Origin: an uncultured bacterium
GTDB taxonomy: Bacteria > Bacteroidota > Bacteroidia > Bacteroidales > UBA932
Direction: 5' to 3'
Assembly (NCBI GenBank): GCA_949300025.1
Contig: CASGCS010000017.1
Span: 62,001 to 126,000, forward strand
Length of the DNA: 64,000 nucleotides
In this document: positions 8,765 through 15,661 of the stretch, one piece after another
Layout: each line of letters starts with the position of its first letter
Position numbering within the stretch: the stretch's first letter is position 1
Position numbers and translations under genes: made by a program
Notes under the pieces: generated by a model
Told to the model about the DNA's origin: nothing
The model's database searches: none
The model's input: the letters and a program-made list of their open reading frames with translations, nothing else

Positions 8765-9655
8765 ATGGAAACGAAGATAGCAAAAATAGAGACCATAACG
8801 CAGTGCAACAGACTCTTTTCTGAAAAAACGCTGCATCCTTTGATAAGCCTTGTCACGCTTTCTGACGTGCAATGTCATAATCTGTTGCAGATGGGTTTCT
8901 ATTCTGCTTTGCTAAAGGAACATGCGGTGGAGTGCCGCTGTTTCTGCGGTTGGCAGGAGTGCGATTTTTCCGACGGAACACTCATGTTCCTGCCTCCGTG
9001 GCGGACACTCGACTGCAATTCGCCGGACAGGGAGGCGAGGGGATGGCTTCTATGCTTTCATCCGGACCTTATACGCGGCATCTGGCTGGAAGAGAGAATC
9101 GGCGATTATACCTTTTTCGGTTACAGACACAGTGAGGCCCTTCATCTGTCGTATCGTGAACTGGCCCTCATGAAAGAGTGCATGGAGAGTGTTCAGGAGG
9201 AGTTGCGCCGGGGGATGGATGAATTCAGCAGGGCTTTGATAAGTAATAAGATAGGTGAATTGCTCAATTATGGCGCAAGGTTTTATAAAAGACAGTTCAT
9301 TACCCGCCGGGAAATCAATGTCGAGATTATAAAAAACGGTGAGAAGTTATTGGAAAACTGGTTCTTTTCAGGCCATGCACATGAAGGCCGGCTTCCGGAT
9401 GCGGAGTGGTTCGCCCGCATGCTGAACCTTTCCGCCGCCTATTTCGATGACCTGCTCAAACATGAAACGGGAATGAGAACGGAAGAGTATGTAGAACTTA
9501 AGCGGCTGGATATGGCCCGTGAGCAGTTATCCCGTACAGACAGGAGCGTGGCGGAGATAGCAGGCGGGCTCGGGTATCCTTCTGCACAATATTTCAGCTG
9601 TCTCTTTAAAAAAATTACGGGACTGGCACCGAATGAATACAGGACAGTGAATTGA
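8765..9655 (+). CDS. AraC-family transcriptional regulator (paralogue 2)
   Basis: 296 aa from the ATG at 8765; a GTG 15 bases upstream is also in frame. Same architecture as the regulator at 4879-5787: an N-terminal sensory region with FHPDLIRG, then a C-terminal double helix-turn-helix (VAEIAGGLGYPSAQYFSCLFKK, LAPNEYRT). Several normally conserved positions in the second HTH are changed; for example GG replaces the usual YE of YELGF. It sits inside the plus-strand run between the CMD-cupin and DUF3737 genes and is a good candidate for regulating that run. Confidence 0.88.
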   Translation: METKIAKIETITQCNRLFSEKTLHPLISLVTLSDVQCHNLLQMGFYSALLKEHAVECRCFCGWQECDFSDGTLMFLPPWRTLDCNSPDREARGWLLCFHPDLIRGIWLEERIGDYTFFGYRHSEALHLSYRELALMKECMESVQEELRRGMDEFSRALISNKIGELLNYGARFYKRQFITRREINVEIIKNGEKLLENWFFSGHAHEGRLPDAEWFARMLNLSAAYFDDLLKHETGMRTEEYVELKRLDMAREQLSRTDRSVAEIAGGLGYPSAQYFSCLFKKITGLAPNEYRTVN

Positions 9656-9679
9656 ATGAGATATTAGAGAATAGATTTT

Positions 9680-10537
9680 ATGGATATGCAACTGATAAAA
9701 GATAAGGAGTTTGAGGGAGAGCGTCCGCTGTTTGCCTCGCATGATCTCCATATAGACAATGTTACAATAGGCGAAGGTGAATCTGCAATTAAGGAGTGCA
9801 GCAATATTCTGGCTACAAACTGCCGTTTCCGCGGCAAATATCCTTTCTGGCATGTACATGGGCTTACGATAGAGAACTGCAGTTTCGAGGCCGGCAGCCG
9901 TGCGGCATTGTGGTATTCAGACAACACGAAGATGCGCAATACCGTTGTGGATTCTCCCAAGATGTTCCGCGAAATGGAGAATCTGAAGTTGGAGAATGTG
10001 GTGGTAAACGACGCCTCGGAGGTTTTCTGGCTGTGCAACGGTGTGGAAGCAAGAGACATAAAACTGTATGGAGGGATGTATATGTTCATGTACAGCAAGA
10101 ATATATACATAACCGGCATGGAGGTCGAGAGCAAGTATATTTTCCAGTATGTGAAGAATGCGGAGATTCGCAATTCCAGAATAAAGGCGAGGGATTCTTT
10201 CTGGGAGGTGGAGAATGTGACGGTTTATGATTCTATCCTTGACGGGGAGTATTTGGGATGGCATTCTAATAACCTGCGTCTGGTAAATTGTCATATTTGC
10301 GGTGAACAGCCTCTTTGTTATGCGCGCAATCTGATTCTGGAGAATTGCACTTTCGATGCAAGCTGCGACAGGGCCTTTGAGTATTCTACCCTGAATGCAG
10401 ATATACGGGGAGAGATTGTGAATATAAAGAACCCCTCTTCCGGCCGCATAGTCGCGGACTCTATAGGTTCGGTAACAATCGATGAGAATATCAAGGCTCC
10501 GGCAGATTGCACAATAGAGAGAAGAAAACGGAAATAA
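9680..10537 (+). CDS. DUF3737 family right-handed beta-helix protein
   Basis: 285 aa with no signal peptide. The sequence is a regular series of ~20-residue rungs with N-rich turns (for example IKECSNILATNCRF, LTIENCSF, LILENCTFD), as expected of a right-handed parallel beta-helix. The pattern matches the DUF3737 family found in Bacteroidota and Firmicutes. No catalytic residues are evident and the function is unknown. It is 24 bases downstream of the AraC paralogue and 7 bases upstream of the flavodoxin gene, so it probably belongs to the same unit. Confidence 0.85.
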   Translation: MDMQLIKDKEFEGERPLFASHDLHIDNVTIGEGESAIKECSNILATNCRFRGKYPFWHVHGLTIENCSFEAGSRAALWYSDNTKMRNTVVDSPKMFREMENLKLENVVVNDASEVFWLCNGVEARDIKLYGGMYMFMYSKNIYITGMEVESKYIFQYVKNAEIRNSRIKARDSFWEVENVTVYDSILDGEYLGWHSNNLRLVNCHICGEQPLCYARNLILENCTFDASCDRAFEYSTLNADIRGEIVNIKNPSSGRIVADSIGSVTIDENIKAPADCTIERRKRK

Positions 10538-10544
10538 CTTTAAT

Positions 10545-11111
10545 ATGAAAAAATTTTTATTGACATTTGCAGTTGCCGCTGTCCTGAGTTCGGCGGCATA
10601 TGCACAACAGAAAACGGATATGGAATCGTCCAAAACATTGGTAGCTTATTTTTCCGCAACAGGCACCACTGCTGCGGTGGCACAGACAATCGCCCGGGTG
10701 AGCGGCGGTGAACTTTATGCCATTGAGCCGGAGAGGGCATACACTTCGGCAGATCTGAACTGGAACGACAGGAACTCCCGCAGTTCCATTGAGATGAATG
10801 ACCGCAACGCGCGTCCCGCTCTCAAGGCGGTCAAGGAGAATATGGCGGAGTATGATATTGTATTCATAGGGTATCCTATCTGGTGGGACGAGGCTCCGCG
10901 CGTAATCAATACCTTTATAGAAAATCACGATTTGAGCGGCAAGAAGGTGATACCTTTTGCAACTTCGGGCGGAAGCGGAGTCGGCAACAGCGTTTCCGTA
11001 TTGAAGAAAACCTATCCGGACCTTGACTGGAAAGAGGGCAGGCTGCTTAACGGCAGCTCTAAATCTGCCATACAGAAGTGGGTCGGGAGCCTGAAGGCAA
11101 GCAATGAATGA
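10545..11111 (+). CDS. Flavodoxin-like protein with an N-terminal signal peptide
   Basis: 188 aa. A signal peptide (MKKFLLTFAVAAVLSSAAYAQ) is followed by a flavodoxin fold. The FMN phosphate loop reads YFSATGTTAAVA; the segment YDIVFIGYPIWWDEAP supplies the aromatic isoalloxazine-stacking loop; and PFATSGGSGVG lies further on. The family transfers electrons through bound FMN and is usually cytoplasmic. An exported form would work in the periplasm or be anchored there, but I see no lipobox. It is the second protein in this run with a signal peptide, after the CMD-cupin protein, which suggests a periplasmic redox role. Its stop overlaps the next gene's ATG. Confidence 0.88.
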   Translation: MKKFLLTFAVAAVLSSAAYAQQKTDMESSKTLVAYFSATGTTAAVAQTIARVSGGELYAIEPERAYTSADLNWNDRNSRSSIEMNDRNARPALKAVKENMAEYDIVFIGYPIWWDEAPRVINTFIENHDLSGKKVIPFATSGGSGVGNSVSVLKKTYPDLDWKEGRLLNGSSKSAIQKWVGSLKASNE

Positions 11112-11572
11112 TGACAAATATTATTGCCGTTGAGAAAGGAGAACGATGCCAGGCACTTGTCGGCAAGCTGTTGGAAATATGGGAGGCCTCTGTCCGTTCC
11201 AGCCACCGTTTTCTGACAGAAGCGGATATCCGTACGCTTGCTCCGCAGGCGAAAGAGGCCATAATGCAGATTGAAACGCTATGGATTGTGATGGATGGCC
11301 CGATGCCTGCAGGTTTTATGGGTGTGCAGGAATGCAAGATAGAGATGCTTTTTCTCCATCCGGGCTATTTCCGCAAAGGCATAGGAAGAATGCTGGTTCA
11401 AAAGGCATTTTCAGAACAGGGTGTGCAATATGTCGATGTCAATGAGCAGAATCCCTCTGCAGTGCAATTCTACGGGCGGATGGGATTCCGTACATTCCGC
11501 CGCGACAGTACCGACGACCGGGGTAATCCGTTCCCCATCCTGCGAATGAAACGAATGGCAGATGCAATATAA
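11108..11572 (+). CDS. GNAT-family N-acetyltransferase
   Basis: 154 aa, with the ATG at 11108 overlapping the flavodoxin stop (ATGA). It has the GNAT acetyl-CoA motif A (IEMLFLHPGYFRKGIGRMLV) and a motif B region with NEQNPSAVQFYGRMGF. These are features of the YjaB/PhnO-like subset that acetylate small amines or amino groups. The substrate cannot be inferred. The tight overlap points to translational coupling with the flavodoxin gene. Confidence 0.88.
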   Translation: MMTNIIAVEKGERCQALVGKLLEIWEASVRSSHRFLTEADIRTLAPQAKEAIMQIETLWIVMDGPMPAGFMGVQECKIEMLFLHPGYFRKGIGRMLVQKAFSEQGVQYVDVNEQNPSAVQFYGRMGFRTFRRDSTDDRGNPFPILRMKRMADAI

Positions 11573-11582
11573 TATAAAACCG

Positions 11583-12185
11583 ATGAAGACCGAATTCGAA
11601 AAATGCATGGCAGGCGAACCGTTCAACGGTGGAAGAGACCCTAAAATAACGGAGATGATTTTACGGACAAGACGTCTGCTGGCTCAATTGAACTCTACTG
11701 ACTATGCCGACAATGAGCGGAAGCAGGCCTTGTTGCGTGAACTGTTTGGAAGCGTTGGAAAGAGTGTTCACGTGGACATAGATTTCCACTGCGAATACGG
11801 AAAAAATATTTTTGTGGGCAATAAGGTCATAATCAATATGAACTGCACCTTTGTGGACAATAACCGCATCGACATCGGCGACAATGTATTGATAGCACCC
11901 AACGTGCAGATCTATACCGCTACCCATTCGACGGATGTAAGGGAGCGGATGGTATGGGACTGGAAAGAGGGTGATGACATATGCAACACTATTGCCGCTC
12001 CTGTCAGGATTGAAGATGGCGTGTGGATTGGCGGAGGCGCAATTCTGTTGCCAGGAGTAACGGTTGGCAAGAACAGCGTTATCGGGGCGGGCAGCGTGGT
12101 AACCCGTTCAATTCCGGCCGATTGCGTGGCGGTAGGAAATCCTTGTAGGGTAATAAAGCAGATTGATAATGGAAGTCATGAATAA
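11583..12185 (+). CDS. Maltose/galactoside O-acetyltransferase-like hexapeptide protein
   Basis: 200 aa from the ATG at 11583. An ATG at 11562 inside the GNAT gene is also in frame, but 11583 gives the usual start (MKTEFEKCMAGEPFN). The N-terminal maltose-acetyltransferase helix-loop is followed by left-handed beta-helix hexapeptide repeats and the active-site segment with IYTATHSTDVRER, whose His matches the LacA/Maa catalytic His. The C-terminal part includes GVWIGGGAILLPGVTVG and GAGSVVTRSIP. Such enzymes acetylate sugars from acetyl-CoA and act as trimers. It probably shares a transcript with the GNAT and HAD genes. Confidence 0.9.
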   Translation: MKTEFEKCMAGEPFNGGRDPKITEMILRTRRLLAQLNSTDYADNERKQALLRELFGSVGKSVHVDIDFHCEYGKNIFVGNKVIINMNCTFVDNNRIDIGDNVLIAPNVQIYTATHSTDVRERMVWDWKEGDDICNTIAAPVRIEDGVWIGGGAILLPGVTVGKNSVIGAGSVVTRSIPADCVAVGNPCRVIKQIDNGSHE

Positions 12186-12792
12186 GTACAGGCATATTAT
12201 ATTTGATATTGACGGTACCCTGCTCGATACCGAATCCGCCATTCTGCAAAGCCTGAAAGACACTGTTGCAAAGGATATGCCTGAAGAAGAATTGAAATTC
12301 GCTCTGGGCATACCGGGCGAAGTTGCGCTCCATAGATTGGGCATATCCGATACAAGAACTGCAAATCGTAAATGGAACGAGCATTTATTGAAGTATAAAT
12401 CATGTATAAGTCTTTTCGATGGTATTCCTGCCTTGTTGGCGTCGTTAAAAGCCGGAGGATATTCATTGGGCATTGTCACTTCCAAGAACCGGAATGAGTA
12501 TATAGAGGATTTTGCATCGGTTTTTGACGAGGCACAATATTTCGACAGAGTAATATGTGTGGAAGATGCCCCTTTTCCTAAACCGGATCCGGCGCCTTTG
12601 GCCACATACCTGACATTATCCGGGATTGGCGCAAAAGAGGCGCTTTATGTCGGCGATACCGCTTACGACAGTTTATGTGCAAGTGATGCGAATGTGGATT
12701 TCGGTATTGCATTATGGGGAAATTCTGCGAAAGGCGATATAGATGCAGATTATCTATTCCATACCCCGTCCGATTTGCTTGATGTATTATAG
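12169..12792 (+). CDS. HAD-superfamily phosphatase (Gph/PGMB-like)
   Basis: 207 aa from the ATG at 12169; an ATG at 12178 is equally possible. It overlaps the end of the acetyltransferase gene. All four HAD motifs are present: DIDGTLLDTE with the nucleophile Asp, VTSKN (motif II Thr), the Lys in PKPDPAP (motif III), and VGDTAYD (motif IV). A helical cap between motifs I and II makes it subclass I. Phosphoglycolate phosphatase, beta-phosphoglucomutase-like or nucleotidase activity are all possible. It is last in the plus-strand run, with a tRNA terminator and tRNA gene beyond. Confidence 0.88.
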   Translation: MEVMNKYRHIIFDIDGTLLDTESAILQSLKDTVAKDMPEEELKFALGIPGEVALHRLGISDTRTANRKWNEHLLKYKSCISLFDGIPALLASLKAGGYSLGIVTSKNRNEYIEDFASVFDEAQYFDRVICVEDAPFPKPDPAPLATYLTLSGIGAKEALYVGDTAYDSLCASDANVDFGIALWGNSAKGDIDADYLFHTPSDLLDVL

Positions 12793-12806
12793 AGCCGGAG
12801 AATAAC

Positions 12807-12841
12807 AAAAACCGACTTTACATTCTTGGGTGTAAAATCGG
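12807..12841 (-). terminator. Rho-independent terminator downstream of tRNA-Asp
   Basis: An 11-base stem with one mismatch (12812-12822 with 12831-12841) is followed on the minus strand by TTTTTG. It lies about 40 bases beyond the tRNA 3' end. Confidence 0.7.
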
Positions 12842-12855
12842 GTGTTCAATTTGTA

Positions 12856-12876
12856 AAACATTGGTTTTCAATGTTT
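12856..12876 (-). other. Perfect 8-bp hairpin just 3' of tRNA-Asp
   Basis: AAACATTG (12856-12863) pairs with CAATGTTT (12869-12876) across a 5-base loop. It begins 5 bases past the tRNA end on the minus strand, so it may be part of 3' trailer processing or a first weak terminator. Confidence 0.5.
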
Positions 12877-12880
12877 ATTG

Positions 12881-12955
12881 CGGTGCGGACGGGACTCGAA
12901 CCCGCGACCCCATGCGTGACAGGCATGTATTCTAACCAGGCTGAACTACCGCACC
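12881..12955 (-). tRNA. tRNA-Asp (anticodon GTC)
   Basis: 75 nt on the minus strand without an encoded CCA. The acceptor stem GGTGCGG/CCGCACC is fully paired and the discriminator is G. The anticodon stem CATGC/GCATG encloses the loop CTGTCAC, giving GTC. The T arm is GCGGG-TTCGAGT-CCCGT. It has its own promoter (-7 at 12975-12982 with a TTG 19 bases upstream) and a terminator. Confidence 0.96.
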
Positions 12956-12974
12956 AGGTTCCCTTTCGGGATTG

Positions 12975-12982
12975 CAAAGATA
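12975..12982 (-). promoter_or_regulatory. Promoter for tRNA-Asp
   Basis: TATCTTTG on the minus strand (TAnnTTTG), with TTG at 13002-13004 exactly 19 bases upstream. Both match the Bacteroidota consensus. Confidence 0.75.
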
Positions 12983-13014
12983 GATATCTTTTTTTAAATA
13001 CCAAATTTTTATTT

Positions 13015-13022
13015 TATGTTTG
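13015..13022 (+). promoter_or_regulatory. Bacteroidota -7 element for the WaaP/InaA-like kinase gene
   Basis: TATGTTTG matches TAnnTTTG. Transcription from here excludes any start inside the tRNA region. Confidence 0.5.
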
Positions 13023-13092
13023 CAAGGATTTTGAGAGGCAATGCATGCAGGTGAAAAATACTGGCAGGACCAAAAAGGTGGAAGTCAATAGA

Positions 13093-13839
13093 ATGAGTAA
13101 ACTTAAAGTAGACATAGACCAGAAGTACAGCAGATATGCTTCCGAAATTTCTGCCATCCCCTCTGCATATGATAATCTGAATGTAACCAAAACCTTCTGC
13201 AACAACAGGAACTGCGTGTCACTCATAAAGGTGGGGGATTTCGACTGGGTCCTGAAGCGGTACAGACGCCCTATATTCATAAACTCCATAATTTATACCT
13301 TTATAAGGCCGAACAAGGCTGTGCGTGCATACAGATACGCTAAAAGGCTTCTGGAAATGGGTATAGAGACTCCCTATCCTGTCGCATATATGGCAACATA
13401 CAGGTTCGGTCTTTTCGACATAGGTTATTTTATCTCCGAATACAGCGATTACAGACAACTCTATGATACCGGTTCGCTTTCCGAGACCGACAGGGAAAAA
13501 CTCTACAGGGCCTTCGCTGAATTTACCGCCGCTCTTCACAGGAAGAGAATCTGCCATCCCGATTACAATCCGGGCAACATACTTTGGAACAGGACTCCGG
13601 AGGGTGAGTTCAAATTCATGCTTGTAGACATAAACAGGCTGAGTTTCGGGAAACGCTCTGTGGGGCCGTATATTAAAAGCCTGGCGGAAGAGCATCTTCC
13701 GGCCAATCTGTTAAGCGACTATTGCGCCATTATGGGATATGATTTGAAGATGGCGGAGTCTGTGATAATGCGTAAAAGGCGGCACAACGCAAGAAAGATG
13801 CGCATCAAGGCGTTTCTGAGGCGCTGGAAGCAGGTGTAA
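13093..13839 (+). CDS. Lipopolysaccharide-kinase-like (WaaP/InaA/RIO-type) kinase
   Basis: 248 aa from the ATG at 13093; an ATG at 13045 is a possible alternative. It has a protein-kinase-like fold. A Lys in VLKRYRRP is the likely ATP ligand, the catalytic loop is HPDYNPGNIL (HxDxxxxN), and the metal site is LVDINRL, where DIN replaces the DFG/DFD motif. Proteins of this family phosphorylate heptose or Kdo in the LPS core at the inner face of the inner membrane. Substrate assignment is inference. Its 3' end overlaps the rsmD 3' end by 35 bases on opposite strands. Confidence 0.82.
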   Translation: MSKLKVDIDQKYSRYASEISAIPSAYDNLNVTKTFCNNRNCVSLIKVGDFDWVLKRYRRPIFINSIIYTFIRPNKAVRAYRYAKRLLEMGIETPYPVAYMATYRFGLFDIGYFISEYSDYRQLYDTGSLSETDREKLYRAFAEFTAALHRKRICHPDYNPGNILWNRTPEGEFKFMLVDINRLSFGKRSVGPYIKSLAEEHLPANLLSDYCAIMGYDLKMAESVIMRKRRHNARKMRIKAFLRRWKQV

Positions 13840-14362
13840 AGAAAGAGAAGTGAACGTTCCCGTACCTTTTTTCCTTTACAAAACAGGGGTGGCCTGTAAA
13901 ATCGAAGGTTCCGGGGTGCTCCAGAATGAGATAGCCGTTTTCCTTGACAAGCCCGTTTGCGAATATCCGTTCGGGAATCGTATCTAGCCCCTGAATGCTG
14001 TATGGAGGGTCTGCAAAGATTATATCGAACCTTTTTCTGCATATATCCATGAATTCGAAAGCATTGTATCTTGTAACCTGCATCCCGCGGATTTTAAACT
14101 GCGTTACGCATTGCTTAATAAATCTTGTATGCAATGGGTTCATCTCGATGCTGATAATGTCGCTGCACCCCCGCGATGCAAATTCGTAACTGATGCTGCC
14201 TGTCCCTGAAAACAGATCCAATACGGAAATTTCCCCGAAATCGAATTCATTTGCCAGCATGTTGAACAGCCCCTCTTTGGCAAAATCGGTAGTTGGTCTG
14301 GCCTGATAGTTTGCCGGCGGAGTTATTTTCTTTCCCCGCAGATTTCCACCGATTATTCTCAT
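13805..14362 (-). CDS. rsmD: 16S rRNA (guanine-966-N2)-methyltransferase RsmD
   Basis: 185 aa, the usual RsmD length. It starts with MRIIGGNLRGKKI and the RPTTDFAKEGLFNML segment typical of RsmD. The SAM-binding motif I is VLDLFSGTGSISYEFASRG, and the catalytic motif IV is ADPPY, where the family has D/N-PP-Y/F. It methylates G966 of 16S rRNA in assembling 30S subunits. Its ATG overlaps the stop of the DUF3822 gene (ATGA), so the two are translationally coupled. Confidence 0.95.
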   Translation of the reverse strand: MRIIGGNLRGKKITPPANYQARPTTDFAKEGLFNMLANEFDFGEISVLDLFSGTGSISYEFASRGCSDIISIEMNPLHTRFIKQCVTQFKIRGMQVTRYNAFEFMDICRKRFDIIFADPPYSIQGLDTIPERIFANGLVKENGYLILEHPGTFDFTGHPCFVKEKRYGNVHFSFFTPASSASETP

Positions 14363-14838
14363 TGCGCAAAAATAACCTTTTGAAAGTAACGTTCCAGCAG
14401 CCCGGTTTCATCCTCGCTTAACCGTTCATGTGAGTAGAGAACCGTAATCGGCGGATTGAACATTGCATGCTTTGCCGCCAGACTTACATAATAGAGTATC
14501 TCTTCTTTTTCATTTGCAGGATAGCAGTTGAGCAGAAGAAGTCTGTTCCTGCCCTCTATTGCGGCAATGTAAAGAGTCTTGCTTTCCCGGCTTAAATGCA
14601 TGATGATTTTGTTGTGGTCTGCAATGTCGGGAATTTGAGTGAGCATTTTGCAGACCGACGGCACCATGTCGGTTCCTTTGGGCTTCAGATATGAAAGGCG
14701 TGCATTGAAATGAGGCAGCTCCATGCAGGCTTCCTCCTCGGTTTCATCCGGCGGAAACATCTCTTTCAGATGTTCCGAGCCGTAAAAATCCACCGGTTCC
14801 AGTAAAAACTTTTTGGTATCGAAACAGTTCTCCATCAT
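14359..14838 (-). CDS. Short DUF3822-like protein upstream of rsmD
   Basis: 159 aa from the ATG at 14838. A -7 element and a terminator lie just upstream, so a longer N-terminus is not available. The segment with LYIAAIEGRNRLLLLNCYPANEKEEILYY resembles the central part of DUF3822, a family usually of about 270 residues encoded directly upstream of rsmD in Bacteroidota. This copy therefore looks shortened. The function is unknown. Its stop overlaps the rsmD start. Confidence 0.7.
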   Translation of the reverse strand: MMENCFDTKKFLLEPVDFYGSEHLKEMFPPDETEEEACMELPHFNARLSYLKPKGTDMVPSVCKMLTQIPDIADHNKIIMHLSRESKTLYIAAIEGRNRLLLLNCYPANEKEEILYYVSLAAKHAMFNPPITVLYSHERLSEDETGLLERYFQKVIFAQ

Positions 14839-14857
14839 AATTGCAGCACCTTTCCCG

Positions 14858-14865
14858 CAAAGGTA
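14858..14865 (-). promoter_or_regulatory. Promoter for the DUF3822-rsmD unit
   Basis: TACCTTTG on the minus strand with TTG (14886-14888) 20 bases upstream. It implies a leader of only ~14 bases before the ATG at 14838. Confidence 0.75.
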
Positions 14866-14886
14866 GGAAAAAGCCTGACGCGGTGC

Positions 14887-14917
14887 AAAAAAAAGGAGCA
14901 ACCCGTACGGCTGCTCC
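14887..14917 (-). terminator. Rho-independent terminator after the gene at 14937-15548
   Basis: On the minus strand GGAGCA pairs with TGCTCC, the stem continues through CCG/CGG, and eight Ts follow. It lies directly upstream of the DUF3822 promoter. Confidence 0.85.
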
Positions 14918-14936
14918 TTCTCTCTGTTAAAGGCAA

Positions 14937-15548
14937 CTACTCCCAGTTACCTGCGTTATTGTTAGGTGCGTCAATACTTCCGACTTTGAGTCCGGGGTAG
15001 CGGCCTGTGTCAACCCTTTCATGATAGAGGTTTACCAAAAGCTGGTGGTCCAGACCGGCAAGCAGGCTCTCATAAGGAACTGTAGCCTCGAAAAGAGGAA
15101 CGTTTACTCCTGAAACCTGTTTGATGACAGCCTTCATTTCAATGGGAACCTTTACCTCTTCATTAATGGGGATAACCTTCAGGTTTGTTGCAACGAAATT
15201 GCTTCTCTTGAGAAGGGTGTCCTTTACATTGATTTTAACGCTGTCCCTTCTTACACGGTTCTGAGCGACTGCAAGTGAGTCATCCATTGAGCCAATCTGC
15301 CTTACGATTGTAATCTGACCGTTGTTGTAGAAGTCGATAAGCGAGTCAATGCTGGAGGTGAAGCGGCCATGTTCCGTCTTGAAAACCTCTTGCAAGGTTC
15401 TGATGTCTTCCAGACACTGAATTGCGACAGCTTCTCTCGCTTTTCTGTTTTTCTCAAACGCTACAGGTTCCTGAACGCTGTTATACACAAGATACCCCAA
15501 TACGATAACCAAAATAGGAAGTATCAAATACGCAAAAACTTTTTTCAT
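14937..15548 (-). CDS. Membrane-anchored protein of unknown function
   Basis: 203 aa. A single N-terminal hydrophobic helix (residues ~4-22) anchors a periplasmic domain. The segment IQCLEDIRTLQEVFKTEHGR followed by FTSSIDSLI resembles the N-terminal helix of pseudopilins and the type of anchored protein common in Bacteroidales, but there is no prepilin cleavage motif. I do not recognise a named family with confidence. It is a single-gene unit: a promoter with correct -33/-7 spacing precedes it and a strong terminator follows. Confidence 0.7.
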   Translation of the reverse strand: MKKVFAYLILPILVIVLGYLVYNSVQEPVAFEKNRKAREAVAIQCLEDIRTLQEVFKTEHGRFTSSIDSLIDFYNNGQITIVRQIGSMDDSLAVAQNRVRRDSVKINVKDTLLKRSNFVATNLKVIPINEEVKVPIEMKAVIKQVSGVNVPLFEATVPYESLLAGLDHQLLVNLYHERVDTGRYPGLKVGSIDAPNNNAGNWE

Positions 15549-15589
15549 TGATTTGATATGTTTATTTTTAGTATATTTTCAATTATCGA

Positions 15590-15597
15590 CAAAGTTA
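15590..15597 (-). promoter_or_regulatory. Promoter for the gene at 14937-15548
   Basis: TAACTTTG on the minus strand with TTG (15618-15620) exactly 20 bases upstream. It is divergent from the nrnA promoter. Confidence 0.75.
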
Positions 15598-15628
15598 AAA
15601 AAATTATTTTTCCCTTGCAATATATTTT

Positions 15629-15636
15629 TAATTTTG
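15629..15636 (+). promoter_or_regulatory. Bacteroidota -7 element for nrnA
   Basis: TAATTTTG matches TAnnTTTG and is 25 bases upstream of the ATG at 15662. It is immediately followed by a palindrome at the expected transcription start. Confidence 0.6.
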
Positions 15637-15638
15637 CA

Positions 15639-15652
15639 CGTGATTAATCACG
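15639..15652. repeat. Perfect 14-bp palindrome at the nrnA transcription start
   Basis: CGTGATTAATCACG is fully self-complementary. It begins 2 bases after the -7 element and ends 9 bases before the nrnA ATG, a position suited to a repressor operator. No second copy was noticed in the window. Confidence 0.55.
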
Positions 15653-15661
15653 GAACACGCA

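Noticed and set aside
12826..13092. N-terminal extension of the WaaP/InaA-like kinase reading frame upstream to 12826
   Set aside because: It would be translated through the opposite strand of tRNA-Asp and its terminator, and a -7 element at 13015-13022 lies downstream of it. The ATG at 13093 gives the normal N-terminus.
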